Part shown: positions 1-7,939 of the stretch, piece by piece
Position numbering within the stretch: the stretch's first letter is position 1
Layout: each line of letters begins with the position of its first letter
Assembly (NCBI GenBank): GCA_017472905.1
Contig: JAFUNW010000083.1
Location: 1-14,782 of the forward strand
DNA length: 14,782 nt
Direction of reading: 5' to 3'
Source of the DNA: Bacteroidaceae bacterium
Lineage (GTDB): Bacteria > Bacteroidota > Bacteroidia > Bacteroidales > Bacteroidaceae
The notes under the pieces: generated by a model
Database searches by the model: none
What the model was told of the DNA's origin: nothing
The model's input: only the letters and a program-made list of their open reading frames with translations
Translations under genes and position numbers: made by a program

Positions 1-1064
1 AACACAAGGAACGTTTCTTGTTGCACTATAATTTCCCTCCTTTCTCTACAGGTGAAGCTAAGGCACAGCGCGGTGTAGGCCGTCGTGAAATCGGTCACGG
101 TCACTTGGCATGGCGTGCATTGAAAGGACAAATACCGGCAGATTATCCTTATGCAGTACGGGTAGTTTCCGATATATTGGAATCAAACGGTTCATCTTCT
201 ATGGCTACCGTATGTGCCGGAACATTGGCATTGATGGATGCCGGTGTTAAAATGACAAAACCTGTATCCGGTATAGCGATGGGACTTATCAAGAATGCCG
301 GAGAGGAGAAATATGCTGTATTGAGCGATATTCTCGGTGATGAAGATCATTTGGGTGACATGGACTTTAAGGTAACCGGAACTCGCGATGGTATTACTGC
401 TACTCAAATGGATATTAAGGTTGATGGCTTGTCATACGAGATTTTGGAGAAAGCTCTCTTGCAGGCGAAAGCCGGACGCGAACACATTTTGAATAAGATT
501 ACAGAATGTATCGCTGAGCCTCGTGCTGAATTGAAAGAGCATGCTCCCCGTATTGAAACAATGACTATCCCGAAAGAATTTATCGGAGCAGTGATTGGCC
601 CGGGCGGAAAGATTATCCAATCCATGCAAGAAGAGACCGGAGCCACAATTACCATTGACGAGATTGATGGAGTAGGAAAGATTGAGGTTGCAGGAACTAA
701 CAAGCAATGCATCGAATCGGCAATCAACAAGATAAAGGCAATCGTTGCTATTCCCGAAATCGGAGAAGTCTATACCGGTAAAGTTCGCAGTGTAATGCCT
801 TATGGTTGTTTCGTTGAGTTCTTGCCCGGTAAAGATGGTTTGCTCCATATATCTGAGATAGACTGGAAACGTCTGGAAACAGTAGAAGAAGCAGGTATCA
901 AAGAGGGTGATGACATTGAAGTGAAACTTTTGGATATAGATCCTAAAACCGGAAAATTCAAACTTTCACATCGTGTATTGATGGAGAAACCTGCGGATTA
1001 TGTGGAGCGTCCTGCTCGCCGCGAACGTCCTGAGCGCAGAAATAACAATCCGAAGAAAGATTGA
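1..1064 (+). CDS. pnp: Polynucleotide phosphorylase (PNPase), C-terminal half, cut by the window edge
   Basis: This exoribonuclease degrades RNA 3'->5' by phosphorolysis in the cytoplasm, as a homotrimer. The frame is open from the left edge (first whole codon at base 3), so about half of a normal protein of roughly 700 residues is missing and the true start lies outside. The fragment begins in the second RNase PH domain (HYNFPPFSTGE, GRREIGHGHLA). The catalytic stretch GDEDHLGDMDFK, with the family's metal and phosphate-site aspartates, is encoded at 336-371. A KH domain follows with its GPGG loop at 597-608, then an S1 domain from about 762 to 975 (GEVYTGKVRSVMPYGCFVEF). The protein ends in a short basic tail rich in Arg, Asn and Lys. 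A strong hairpin terminator lies 31 bases after the stop. All landmark motifs are intact and no frameshift is seen. Confidence 0.98.
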   Translation, partial: HKERFLLHYNFPPFSTGEAKAQRGVGRREIGHGHLAWRALKGQIPADYPYAVRVVSDILESNGSSSMATVCAGTLALMDAGVKMTKPVSGIAMGLIKNAGEEKYAVLSDILGDEDHLGDMDFKVTGTRDGITATQMDIKVDGLSYEILEKALLQAKAGREHILNKITECIAEPRAELKEHAPRIETMTIPKEFIGAVIGPGGKIIQSMQEETGATITIDEIDGVGKIEVAGTNKQCIESAINKIKAIVAIPEIGEVYTGKVRSVMPYGCFVEFLPGKDGLLHISEIDWKRLETVEEAGIKEGDDIEVKLLDIDPKTGKFKLSHRVLMEKPADYVERPARRERPERRNNNPKKD

Positions 1065-1094
1065 TGGTTCTACGTGGACTAAAAAAGAATAGTA

Positions 1095-1140
1095 AAAAGA
1101 TTCGAGGTTCATCGATGCGGTGAACCTCGAATCTTTTATT
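1095..1140 (+). terminator. Rho-independent terminator of pnp
   Basis: A perfect 17-bp inverted repeat (1095-1111 with 1121-1137) encloses a 9-base loop. The right arm ends in TTTT followed by ATT, and the left arm begins with an A-run. It sits 31 bases after the pnp stop and before the next promoter. Confidence 0.9.
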
Positions 1141-1171
1141 CATATAAAAACATAAAACAACGCTTTTTTTG

Positions 1172-1179
1172 TATATTTG
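1172..1179 (+). promoter_or_regulatory. Bacteroidota-type -7 element (TATATTTG) of the GH2 gene
   Basis: TATATTTG matches the TAnnTTTG consensus and lies 26 bases before the start codon, just after the pnp terminator. No TTTG is present at the expected -33 distance, so only the -7 half is supported. Confidence 0.55.
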
Positions 1180-1205
1180 TCGGCGTTGATTAGACCATTA
1201 ATATT

Positions 1206-3695
1206 ATGTTACAAATGAGAAACTTATTCTTGTGCATGATTTTTTGTTGTGCACCTTTGTTTTCGCTACAGGCACAACGTAGCGAAGTGTCGCTTGAAAA
1301 GAATTGGAAATTTATTCATCGGGATTCTCCGGAAGCGATGCAAATCAATTACGATGATAGTCATTGGCAAAATGTGACTGTTCCTCATGATTGGGCCATA
1401 TACGGACCATTTGACCGTAAACATGACCTGCAGAAAGTTGCAGTTACACAAAATGGGGAGAAAGTCGCAACGTGGAAAACCGGACGTTCCGGAGGATTGC
1501 CTTATACCGGAGTTGGTTGGTATCGCACTCATTTTGATGTGCAAGACTTTTCGAAAGACAGACGTGTTTCTTTGCTCTTTGATGGAGCAATGAGTGAGGC
1601 TCGCGTATACGTAAATGGTCAAGAAGCTATCTTTTGGCCATGCGGATACAATGCTTTTCATTGTGATGTTACAGATTTAATCAATGAAGATGGAAAAGAA
1701 AACCTTCTTTCTGTTCGTTTGGAAAACCGTGAACAGTCTTCACGTTGGTATCCGGGGGCGGGGCTTTATCGCCATGTACATCTTATAACTACTCACCGAA
1801 CACACATTCCGGTATGGGGGACTTACATCACAACTCCACACGTAGAGGATAATTTTGCTACCGTACGATTGCAAACGAAAATCGCAACACGTAGAGGAAC
1901 CAACTTAACCGTTAAGACTGTACTATACGATAAAGAACAAAAAGAGGTTGGAATGAAGAGTACGGTATTGAAGGCTACGAAAGATACGGTGGTTGTAGAA
2001 CAAAATATGTTGGTTCAGCATCCCGAATTGTGGAGTCCGGAATCTCCAACCTTATATACCGCTGTAACGAAGGTGAATCAAGGAGAAACAGAAGTGGATA
2101 GCTATAAAACCCGTTTTGGAATACGAACCATTGAGGTCGTTGCAGAGCGCGGATTCTATCTGAACGGTGAGCGCCGTAAATTTAAGGGCGTCTGTAACCA
2201 TCACGATTTAGGACCGCTTGGTGCCGCTATCAATGTGAAAGCTTTGCGCCATCAATTGGAATTGTTGAAAGAGATGGGCTGCGATGCGGTGCGTACAGCT
2301 CACAATATGCCAGCTCCGGAGTTGGTGGAATTATGCGATGAGATGGGATTGATGGTCATGGTAGAGCCGTTTGATGAATGGGATGTAGCCAAATGCGAGA
2401 ACGGATATCATCGTTATTTCAAGGAGTGGGCCGAGAAAGATATGGTGAACATGTTGCATAACTTCCGCAATCATCCAAGTGTTGTCATGTGGAGTATAGG
2501 AAACGAAGTGCCGACTCAATGCAGTGCACAAGGAGGCGAGGTCGCAGCTTTTTTGCAAGACATCTGTCATCGCGAAGATGCTACACGTCCTGTCACTTGC
2601 GGAATGGATCGGGTAGATTGTGTATTGAAAAATGGATTTGCCGCTCGATTGGACGTGGCCGGCTTTAATTATCGTACACATCGTTATTTGGAGGGATACG
2701 ACAAATTGCCGCAGGGATTCCTGTTAGGAAGTGAAACGGCCTCAACCGTAAGTTCACGCGGTGTTTATAAATTACCGGCCAAATTAAAAGCACAAGCCAT
2801 GTATGATGATCATCAATGTACGGGATACGACCTTGAATATTGCAGTTGGAGCAATGTCCCTGATGTCGATTTTGCATTGGCCGAAGATCATGAGTGGACG
2901 ATGGGACAATTTGTTTGGACCGGATTCGATTATCTGGGTGAACCGTCACCGTATGATACAGATGCTTGGCCGAACCATAGTTCGATGTTCGGTATCATAG
3001 ACTTGGCCAGCTTGCCGAAAGATCGCTATTATTTGTATAAGAGTGTTTGGAATACAAACTCTTCAACACTACACATTCTTCCCCATTGGAATTGGGGGGG
3101 ACGAGAGGGAGATACCATTCCGGTATTTGTTTACACTTCCTATCCCGAAGCTGAATTGTTTATCAACGGAAAAAGCCAAGGAAGATTGAAGAAAGCCACC
3201 AACACACCGAAAGGAGTTGGAAAGATTTATGATCCCGAGGTGTTGAAACGCTATCGTTTGATGTGGTACAACACGACTTATGAGCCGGGCGAACTTCGGG
3301 TGGTTGCTTATGATAAAGAGGGAAACAAGGCAGAAGAAAAATCCCTTTATACGGCAGGGAAACCTCATCATTTGGAATTGGTTAGTCGTCACACCGAATT
3401 GCAGGCAGATGGGAAAGATTTGGCATACGTGACGGTTCGTGTGGTTGATAAAGATGGTAATCTGTGTCCTACAGATAGTCGCGACATAAAGTTTAGTGTA
3501 AAAGGTGCAGGAAAATTTCGGGCAGCCGCAAATGGAGATGCTACTTGCTTGAGGCAATTTCATTTGCCACAGATGCCGGCTTTCAGCGGTCAGCTTACGG
3601 CTATCGTACAAGCGGGAGAGTCGGCCGGTGAGCTTGTTCTTACAGCCACAGCCAAAGGGGTAAAGAGCGGCAAGATAACCATCCGTGTGAAATAA
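1206..3695 (+). CDS. Secreted glycoside hydrolase family 2 protein (probable beta-galactosidase)
   Basis: Family 2 enzymes hydrolyse beta-linked galactosides, glucuronides or mannosides; the exact substrate cannot be read here. The 829-residue product starts with a signal peptide (hydrophobic core then LQAQ, cleavage near residue 23). The ATG at 1215 would serve equally well as start. Next come the sugar-binding jelly roll (about 25-200, with GVGWYRTHFDV), the immunoglobulin-like GH2 domain (about 205-310) and the TIM barrel (about 311-610). The proposed acid/base is E434 in MWSIGNEVP and the nucleophile is E510 in LLGSETAS; NHHDLG and RTAHNMP are further barrel motifs. Two beta-sandwich regions finish the protein: a DUF4982-like one at about 630-700 and an Ig-like one at about 730-829. 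It stands alone, with no SusC/SusD, sulfatase or regulator nearby, so it is not in an obvious polysaccharide-utilisation locus. Periplasmic or outer-surface location is inferred. Confidence 0.93.
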   Translation: MLQMRNLFLCMIFCCAPLFSLQAQRSEVSLEKNWKFIHRDSPEAMQINYDDSHWQNVTVPHDWAIYGPFDRKHDLQKVAVTQNGEKVATWKTGRSGGLPYTGVGWYRTHFDVQDFSKDRRVSLLFDGAMSEARVYVNGQEAIFWPCGYNAFHCDVTDLINEDGKENLLSVRLENREQSSRWYPGAGLYRHVHLITTHRTHIPVWGTYITTPHVEDNFATVRLQTKIATRRGTNLTVKTVLYDKEQKEVGMKSTVLKATKDTVVVEQNMLVQHPELWSPESPTLYTAVTKVNQGETEVDSYKTRFGIRTIEVVAERGFYLNGERRKFKGVCNHHDLGPLGAAINVKALRHQLELLKEMGCDAVRTAHNMPAPELVELCDEMGLMVMVEPFDEWDVAKCENGYHRYFKEWAEKDMVNMLHNFRNHPSVVMWSIGNEVPTQCSAQGGEVAAFLQDICHREDATRPVTCGMDRVDCVLKNGFAARLDVAGFNYRTHRYLEGYDKLPQGFLLGSETASTVSSRGVYKLPAKLKAQAMYDDHQCTGYDLEYCSWSNVPDVDFALAEDHEWTMGQFVWTGFDYLGEPSPYDTDAWPNHSSMFGIIDLASLPKDRYYLYKSVWNTNSSTLHILPHWNWGGREGDTIPVFVYTSYPEAELFINGKSQGRLKKATNTPKGVGKIYDPEVLKRYRLMWYNTTYEPGELRVVAYDKEGNKAEEKSLYTAGKPHHLELVSRHTELQADGKDLAYVTVRVVDKDGNLCPTDSRDIKFSVKGAGKFRAAANGDATCLRQFHLPQMPAFSGQLTAIVQAGESAGELVLTATAKGVKSGKITIRVK

Positions 3696-3738
3696 AATCC
3701 CTGAAATTTAAGAAGATTTTTGTTAAGTAGGTGTCATG

Positions 3739-3906
3739 ATTGACTTTTTATAAAACATAGAGACACGGAGACACAGAGTACTTTCATAAGTCCTAGATTA
3801 TCTGATTGGGAAAATTCTTTGTGACTCTGTGTCTTTGTGCCCTAAACAAAAAATGTATTTTGACTCTCTTAATTTGATTTCACGAATGTAGATGTGAAAA
3901 GTCAAT
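3739..3906. repeat. Nested imperfect inverted repeat in the 3696-4015 gene-free stretch (possible MITE-like remnant)
   Basis: The outer 10-bp arms ATTGACTTTT (3739-3748) and AAAAGTCAAT (3897-3906) are perfect inverted copies. Inside them, 3764-3779 (with GACACAGAGT) pairs with 3824-3839 (with ACTCTGTGTC) over 16 positions, including two G-T wobbles. The 44-base loop has no obvious structure. The left arm is internally repetitive (GAGACACGGAGACACAGAG). I see no target-site duplication and no open frame. The rest of the stretch between the GH2 stop and tRNA-Gln holds only the tRNA terminator. The symmetry is seen directly; an origin as a small non-autonomous element is inference. Confidence 0.5.
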
Positions 3907-3975
3907 ATAAATGTTCTATAGTCTGATGAGCGATATTGGGAAATAGGAGAGTGAAAGTAAGGGGATGGCTAAAAG

Positions 3976-4015
3976 AAAAGCAGGCATACACTTTCGTGTG
4001 CGCCTGCTTCTTTTT
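3976..4015 (-). terminator. Terminator of tRNA-Gln (reads in both directions)
   Basis: The arms 3978-3991 and 3996-4009 pair (AAGCAGGC/GCCTGCTT plus ACAC/GTGT, with one wobble and one mismatch) around a TTTC loop. On the minus strand the stem is followed by T-rich CTTTTCTTTT-type sequence directly after the tRNA 3' end. A T-run on the plus strand also lets it act toward the right. Confidence 0.8.
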
Positions 4016-4089
4016 TGGTTGGACTACCAGGATTCGAACCTAGACAAACAGAACCAAAACCTGTTGTGCTACCATTACACCATAGTCCA
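4016..4089 (-). tRNA. tRNA-Gln (anticodon UUG)
   Basis: The 74-base minus-strand gene folds into a full cloverleaf. The acceptor stem TGGACTA/TAGTCCA is a perfect 7 bp, the discriminator is A, and the 3' CCA is encoded (4016-4018). The T-loop TTCGAAT is present. The anticodon stem ACAGG/TCTGT holds a 7-base loop TTTTGGT with anticodon TTG at 4055-4057 (plus strand CAA). It is a single tRNA with its own promoter (4121-4152) and terminator, divergent from the DUF4130 gene. Confidence 0.97.
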
Positions 4090-4120
4090 ATCATCGGCTG
4101 CTTTCTGTTAAAAAGCGGTG

Positions 4121-4152
4121 CAAAGATACGCTGCTTCTACGAAACTACCAAA
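4121..4152 (-). promoter_or_regulatory. Promoter of tRNA-Gln
   Basis: On the minus strand, TTTG (4149-4152) and TATCTTTG (4121-4128) are separated by 20 bases, a full match to the Bacteroidota -33/-7 consensus. The -7 element lies 31 bases before the mature tRNA 5' end. Confidence 0.85.
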
Positions 4153-4276
4153 TAAAAACGAAAAAAAATGGTGTAAAAATGAAAAACACCCCTTTTTAGG
4201 TCGGTACAAGAGTCTCTTTTTTCTTCTTTTATGAAAAGAAACGGGTGTGTCAGACTATTATTCCGAAGAATCTCAC

Positions 4277-4284
4277 TACTTTTG
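4277..4284 (+). promoter_or_regulatory. -7 element (TACTTTTG) of the DUF4130 gene
   Basis: TACTTTTG fits TAnnTTTG and lies 44 bases before the start codon. No clear TTTG stands at -33. The intergenic region of about 175 bases up to the tRNA-Gln -33 is otherwise A/T-rich, with only short inverted repeats (for example TTCTTTT-ATG-AAAAGAA at 4224-4240). Confidence 0.5.
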
Positions 4285-4328
4285 CCTTGTGAATATTCTG
4301 ATGTACAAAATAGAAACTCCGTTCCGAT

Positions 4329-5114
4329 ATGAATCCGGTGACCACTACCACTTTTCTGTATGACCGAACATTCGATGGATTGCTCACTTCGGTGTTTGAA
4401 GCCTTTGTTCGCAAGGAGTTCCCCGGAGCATTGTTGGGCGAAGGAGAACCGTTGCCGTTGTTTCATGAGGGAGTCTATACAGTTGTAACGGACACAGAGA
4501 AAGCCGGACGTGTATGGAAGGCTTTGGAAAAGAAACTTTCCGGACGTGCATTGACAATGCTCACGGTCAGTTATCTATCCGAACTTCCGGAATTGGATTT
4601 GCATCTGTTTAATAATATATGTAAGGCAGTGAGAGCGGATAGGAGTATTGAGACATTCTTTACGGATGACGATGTGCGATTCGTGACCGATACCTTTCGG
4701 CGTGTTCGCTATGAGCGGTTGCGAATGATGCAGTTTGTTCGCTTCCAAAAGGCAAAGGACGGGACCTATTTTTCCCTTATCCGTCCCGATTTCAATGTGA
4801 TTCCTCTTATTATTCCACACTTTCAAGACCGCTTTGCCGACCAACCTTGGATTATCTATGATGTTCGGCGCGACTACGGATGCTACTACAATGGAAGCGA
4901 AGTGACCGAAATTACCATTACAGAAGACGGACGAACTTTTGACCCACGCACCGGTAAGCTTCCTGCCGAGCTGATGGCTGAGGATGAAATGCTTTTTCAG
5001 GAGTTGTGGCGTACCTATTTCAAGGCTGTGTGTATTAAAGAACGGCTTAACTTACGCAAACAGCGTAAAGACATGCCCGTCCGTTATTGGGCATACATGA
5101 CGGAAAAGCAGTAG
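4329..5114 (+). CDS. TIGR03915/DUF4130-family putative DNA metabolism protein
   Basis: The 261-residue product resembles the TIGR03915 (DUF4130) family, whose members are encoded beside a TIGR03916 radical SAM protein or fused to UdgX-type uracil-DNA-binding domains. Its reaction is unknown to me. Visible landmarks are the N-terminal FLYDRTFDGLLTSVFEAF (9-26), the VRYERLRMMQFVRFQ segment (126-140), a central aromatic-rich block (WIIYDVRRDYGCYYNG, 174-189) and the C-terminal WRTYFKAVCIKERLN (227-241) ending in MPVRYWAYMTE. There is no signal peptide or membrane segment, so it should be cytoplasmic. The ATG at 4329 puts the family's opening motif near the N-terminus and is the only sensible start. 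An ATG at 4301 opens a different frame that ends after 20 codons. The usual radical SAM partner is not adjacent but at 12618-13892. Assignment is from remembered family motifs. Confidence 0.82.
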   Translation: MNPVTTTTFLYDRTFDGLLTSVFEAFVRKEFPGALLGEGEPLPLFHEGVYTVVTDTEKAGRVWKALEKKLSGRALTMLTVSYLSELPELDLHLFNNICKAVRADRSIETFFTDDDVRFVTDTFRRVRYERLRMMQFVRFQKAKDGTYFSLIRPDFNVIPLIIPHFQDRFADQPWIIYDVRRDYGCYYNGSEVTEITITEDGRTFDPRTGKLPAELMAEDEMLFQELWRTYFKAVCIKERLNLRKQRKDMPVRYWAYMTEKQ

Positions 5115-5427
5115 GGTCTCGTTTTGTAAGTACGCAAATTTGTTTTTGCGACTCGCCGATTTTGGGAGCAAGCTTAACTTTCTCCCCTTCTTTCTCCAAC
5201 GTGTTTGCGTCTGCTCATCCTGTCTTTGATTACCCCTGTTGACTAAGGAAAATCAACAACTTTTCTGCATTTCGTGTTCTCTTTCGTTTCTTTGTTGTAT
5301 CTTTGTCGGCAGAATTCAAAAAATGAAAGATGCGGGATGGAAATCTCCATAGATTATTAACCAAGGGTGTGCTTCTACTGTTTGTTATAGGAGAGAATAG
5401 CAAGATCACCTTAAAAAAGAAAACGGA
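5115..5427 (+). other. 313-base intergenic region with the argS leader
   Basis: A weak hairpin (CGCAAA 5133-5138 with TTTGCG 5145-5150) follows the upstream gene but has no T-run, so it is a poor terminator. The first 180 bases hold nothing else I recognise. A -7 element at 5298-5305 implies a leader of about 115 bases before argS. That leader holds two overlapping tiny frames (ATG 5323 to TAG 5352, 9 codons; ATG 5337 to TAA 5360, 7 codons) and a 5-bp hairpin ATGGA/TCCAT (5337-5350). There are no arginine codons in the small frames, so ordinary attenuation by arginine is not supported. Confidence 0.5.
5298..5305 (+). promoter_or_regulatory. -7 element (TATCTTTG) of the argS cluster
   Basis: TATCTTTG is an exact TAnnTTTG match 122 bases before the argS start. 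The -33 position has no good TTTG (nearest is TTCG at 5271-5274, 23 bases away). It probably drives argS-rnhA-channel. Confidence 0.6.
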
Positions 5428-7245
5428 ATGAAAATAGAAGATAAAATCATTGCTTCTGCCATTCATGCAGTGAAGAATCTGTATGGACAGGAAATTAGCG
5501 AAAGCCAAGTGCAATTGGAGAAGACCAAAAAAGAATTTCAGGGTCATCTGACATGGGTTGTTTTCCCTCTGTTGAGATTTTCCCGTAAGGGACCGGAACA
5601 GACTGCACAGGAAATAGGCGAATACCTGAAGCAGAACGAACCGGCAATAGCGGACTATAACGTAATCAAAGGCTTCTTGAACCTGACCGTTTCTTCGGCT
5701 TGTTGGATAGAACTTCTGAACGAAATTCATTCCGATGCACAATATGGAATTACCGAAGCGAACGAAAATTCACCGTTGGTCATGATTGAATATTCTTCGC
5801 CCAACACCAACAAACCGCTCCATTTGGGACATGTGCGCAACAACCTCTTGGGGCATGCTTTGGCAAATATCGTCAAAGCAAACGGAAACAAAGTGGTAAA
5901 GACCAACATTGTTAACGATCGGGGCATTCACATTTGCAAAAGCATGTTGGCGTGGTTGAAATATGGCGAAGGAGAGACTCCCGAATCGTCCGGGAAGAAA
6001 GGCGATCACTTGATTGGCGACTACTATGTAGCTTTCGATAAACATTTCAAAGCCGAAGTGAAAGAATTGGCTGCTCAATATATGGCGGAGGGGCTGAATG
6101 CCGAAGAAGCCGAAGAGAAGGCGAAGGCTGAAAGTCCGTTAATGAAAGAAGCTCGCGAAATGTTGGTTAAGTGGGAGGCTAATGACCCCGAAGTTCGCGC
6201 TTTGTGGGAGAAGATGAATAATTGGGTTTATGCCGGATTTGACGAGACATATAAAATGATGGGGGTCGGTTTCGACAAAATCTATTATGAATCGCAAACC
6301 TATCTTGAGGGAAAAGAAAAAGTAGAAGAGGGGTTGCAAAAAGGATTCTTCTATCGGAAAGAAGACGGATCTGTATGGGCCGATCTCACAGCCGAAGGAC
6401 TGGACCACAAACTGTTGCTGCGTGGAGACGGAACTTCTGTCTACATGACGCAAGACATCGGTACGGCCAAACTTCGATTCCAGGATTATCCCATCGACAA
6501 AATGATTTATGTGGTGGGCAACGAACAGAACTATCACTTTCAGGTTCTTTCCATCCTATTGGATAAGCTGGGATTCGAGTGGGGAAAAGACCTTGTGCAT
6601 TTCTCTTATGGAATGGTGGAACTTCCCGAAGGAAAAATGAAGAGCCGCGAAGGTACGGTTGTGGATGCAGACGACTTGATGGAAGAGATGATCAACACAG
6701 CCAAGGAGACCAGCCGGGAGTTAGGCAAATTGGATGGCTTGACGCAAGAGGAGGCCGACAACATTGCACGCATGGTAGGATTGGGAGCCTTGAAGTATTT
6801 TATTCTCAAAGTGGATGCCCGAAAGAACATGACTTTCAATCCCAAAGAATCCATTGATTTCAACGGAAACACCGGACCGTTCATTCAATATACCCATGCA
6901 CGAATCTGTTCCGTACTTCGCAAGGCACAGGAAGCCGGCGTGAATATTCCTGAACAGCTTACGGCTGACATCCAATTGAGTGAAAAAGAAGAGGCGCTCA
7001 TCCAAATGCTTGCTGAGTTCCCGGCCGTAATCAAGCAAGCAGGAATCGATTACAGTCCTTCGGGTATTGCCAAATATTGCTACGAACTTGTGAAAGAGTA
7101 CAACCAGTTCTATCACGACTACAGCATCTTGCGCGAAGAGAACGAGACTGTGAAGACATTCCGTCTGTCTCTCTCTGCCAACGTAGCCAAGGTTGTTCGT
7201 ACGGGCATGGACTTGTTGGGCATTGAAGTTCCCGAACGCATGTAA
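5428..7245 (+). CDS. argS: Arginyl-tRNA synthetase
   Basis: A class I aminoacyl-tRNA synthetase that attaches arginine to tRNA-Arg in the cytoplasm. At 605 residues it has a normal length. The N-terminal additional domain covers about 1-110, including KGFLNLTVS. The ATP-binding HIGH-type motif is HLGH at 132-135 in PNTNKPLHLGHVRNN. The KMSKS-equivalent is the degenerate GKMKSR at 402-407, as is usual in this enzyme. The C-terminal DALR anticodon-binding domain starts near FIQYTHARICSVLRKA and ends with NVAKVVRTGMDLLGIEVPERM. The ATG at 5428 gives the expected N-terminus. Only 18 bases separate its stop from rnhA, so the two are probably cotranscribed. Confidence 0.98.
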   Translation: MKIEDKIIASAIHAVKNLYGQEISESQVQLEKTKKEFQGHLTWVVFPLLRFSRKGPEQTAQEIGEYLKQNEPAIADYNVIKGFLNLTVSSACWIELLNEIHSDAQYGITEANENSPLVMIEYSSPNTNKPLHLGHVRNNLLGHALANIVKANGNKVVKTNIVNDRGIHICKSMLAWLKYGEGETPESSGKKGDHLIGDYYVAFDKHFKAEVKELAAQYMAEGLNAEEAEEKAKAESPLMKEAREMLVKWEANDPEVRALWEKMNNWVYAGFDETYKMMGVGFDKIYYESQTYLEGKEKVEEGLQKGFFYRKEDGSVWADLTAEGLDHKLLLRGDGTSVYMTQDIGTAKLRFQDYPIDKMIYVVGNEQNYHFQVLSILLDKLGFEWGKDLVHFSYGMVELPEGKMKSREGTVVDADDLMEEMINTAKETSRELGKLDGLTQEEADNIARMVGLGALKYFILKVDARKNMTFNPKESIDFNGNTGPFIQYTHARICSVLRKAQEAGVNIPEQLTADIQLSEKEEALIQMLAEFPAVIKQAGIDYSPSGIAKYCYELVKEYNQFYHDYSILREENETVKTFRLSLSANVAKVVRTGMDLLGIEVPERM

Positions 7246-7263
7246 ATGAAGAAGTAGAATAGC

Positions 7264-7935
7264 ATGAGTAAGGCGAAACCGAAATTTTATGTTGTTTGGA
7301 AAGGAGTGAATCCCGGAATCTACACATCTTGGACCGAATGCAAACAACAGGTTCACGGTTACGACTCCGCGCTCTATAAATCATTCTCAACGAAAGAAGA
7401 GGCTGAAGAGGCATACAACTCTCCGGCCTATTCTTATTTTTCCCCGAAAAAGAAAAGTAACCGGAATGAGATGGTTCAACCCTCTAATCCGCCTGCTTAT
7501 CGAACCGATACGGTGCTTCCACTTCCTTCCGAAGTACTTTCTGATGCATTGGCTGTAGACGCTGCTTGTAGCGGCAATCCCGGTCCGATGGAATATCGAG
7601 GCGTTTATTTGCGTACCGGACAGGAAATTTTTCATTTGGGTCCTTTGTATGGAACCAATAACATCGGGGAGTTTCTTGCGATAGTGCATGCTTTGGCTCT
7701 GTTGAAACAGCGTGGACTGAAGATGACCATCTATTCCGATAGCAGGAACGCCATCGGATGGGTACAGAAGAAAAAATGCAAGACGAAGTTGGAGCATACC
7801 TCACGTACCGAAGAACTTCACCAACTCATCGCCCGAGCGGAAAAATGGTTGGCTGAAAACGAATACGATACTCCCATAGTGAAATGGGAAACAAGTCGCT
7901 GGGGTGAAGTGCCTGCCGATTTCGGACGAAAATAA
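7264..7935 (+). CDS. rnhA: Ribonuclease H with N-terminal viroplasmin domain
   Basis: RNase H cleaves the RNA strand of RNA:DNA hybrids, removing R-loops and primers. The 223-residue protein starts with a viroplasmin (caulimovirus-type) hybrid-binding domain at 4-50 (KFYVVWKGVNPGIYTSWTEC). A Pro/Ser/Lys-rich linker covers about 58-95. The catalytic domain has the four expected acidic residues: D99 (AVDAACSGNPG), E136 (NNIGEFLAIVHAL), D159 (IYSDSRNAIGW) and D219 (WGEVPADFGRK). The protein ends just after the last acid, a compact form. It follows argS by 18 bases and precedes the channel gene by 4, so it sits mid-operon. The link to argS and the channel is likely only transcriptional. Confidence 0.95.
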   Translation: MSKAKPKFYVVWKGVNPGIYTSWTECKQQVHGYDSALYKSFSTKEEAEEAYNSPAYSYFSPKKKSNRNEMVQPSNPPAYRTDTVLPLPSEVLSDALAVDAACSGNPGPMEYRGVYLRTGQEIFHLGPLYGTNNIGEFLAIVHALALLKQRGLKMTIYSDSRNAIGWVQKKKCKTKLEHTSRTEELHQLIARAEKWLAENEYDTPIVKWETSRWGEVPADFGRK

Positions 7936-7939
7936 TGAT

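Noticed and set aside
3761..3839. CRISPR-like repeat units (GAGACAC...) after the GH2 gene
   Set aside because: Copies are short, imperfect and mostly inverted; no regular spacers and no cas genes.
3966..4112. A 48-codon plus-strand frame starting ATGGCTAAAAG and running across the tRNA-Gln gene
   Set aside because: It reads through the terminator hairpin and the antisense of the tRNA, so its openness is chance.
4186..4248. ACACCC/GGGTGT inverted repeat between tRNA-Gln and the DUF4130 gene
   Set aside because: Six base pairs with a 51-base gap in AT-rich DNA is within chance expectation.
5133..5150. CGCAAA/TTTGCG hairpin after the DUF4130 gene as a terminator
   Set aside because: The stem is only 6 bp and no T-run follows.
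6721..7356. Minus-strand frame of 211 codons opposite argS and rnhA
   Set aside because: It is antisense to two well-supported genes and spans their junction; composition looks like a shadow frame.
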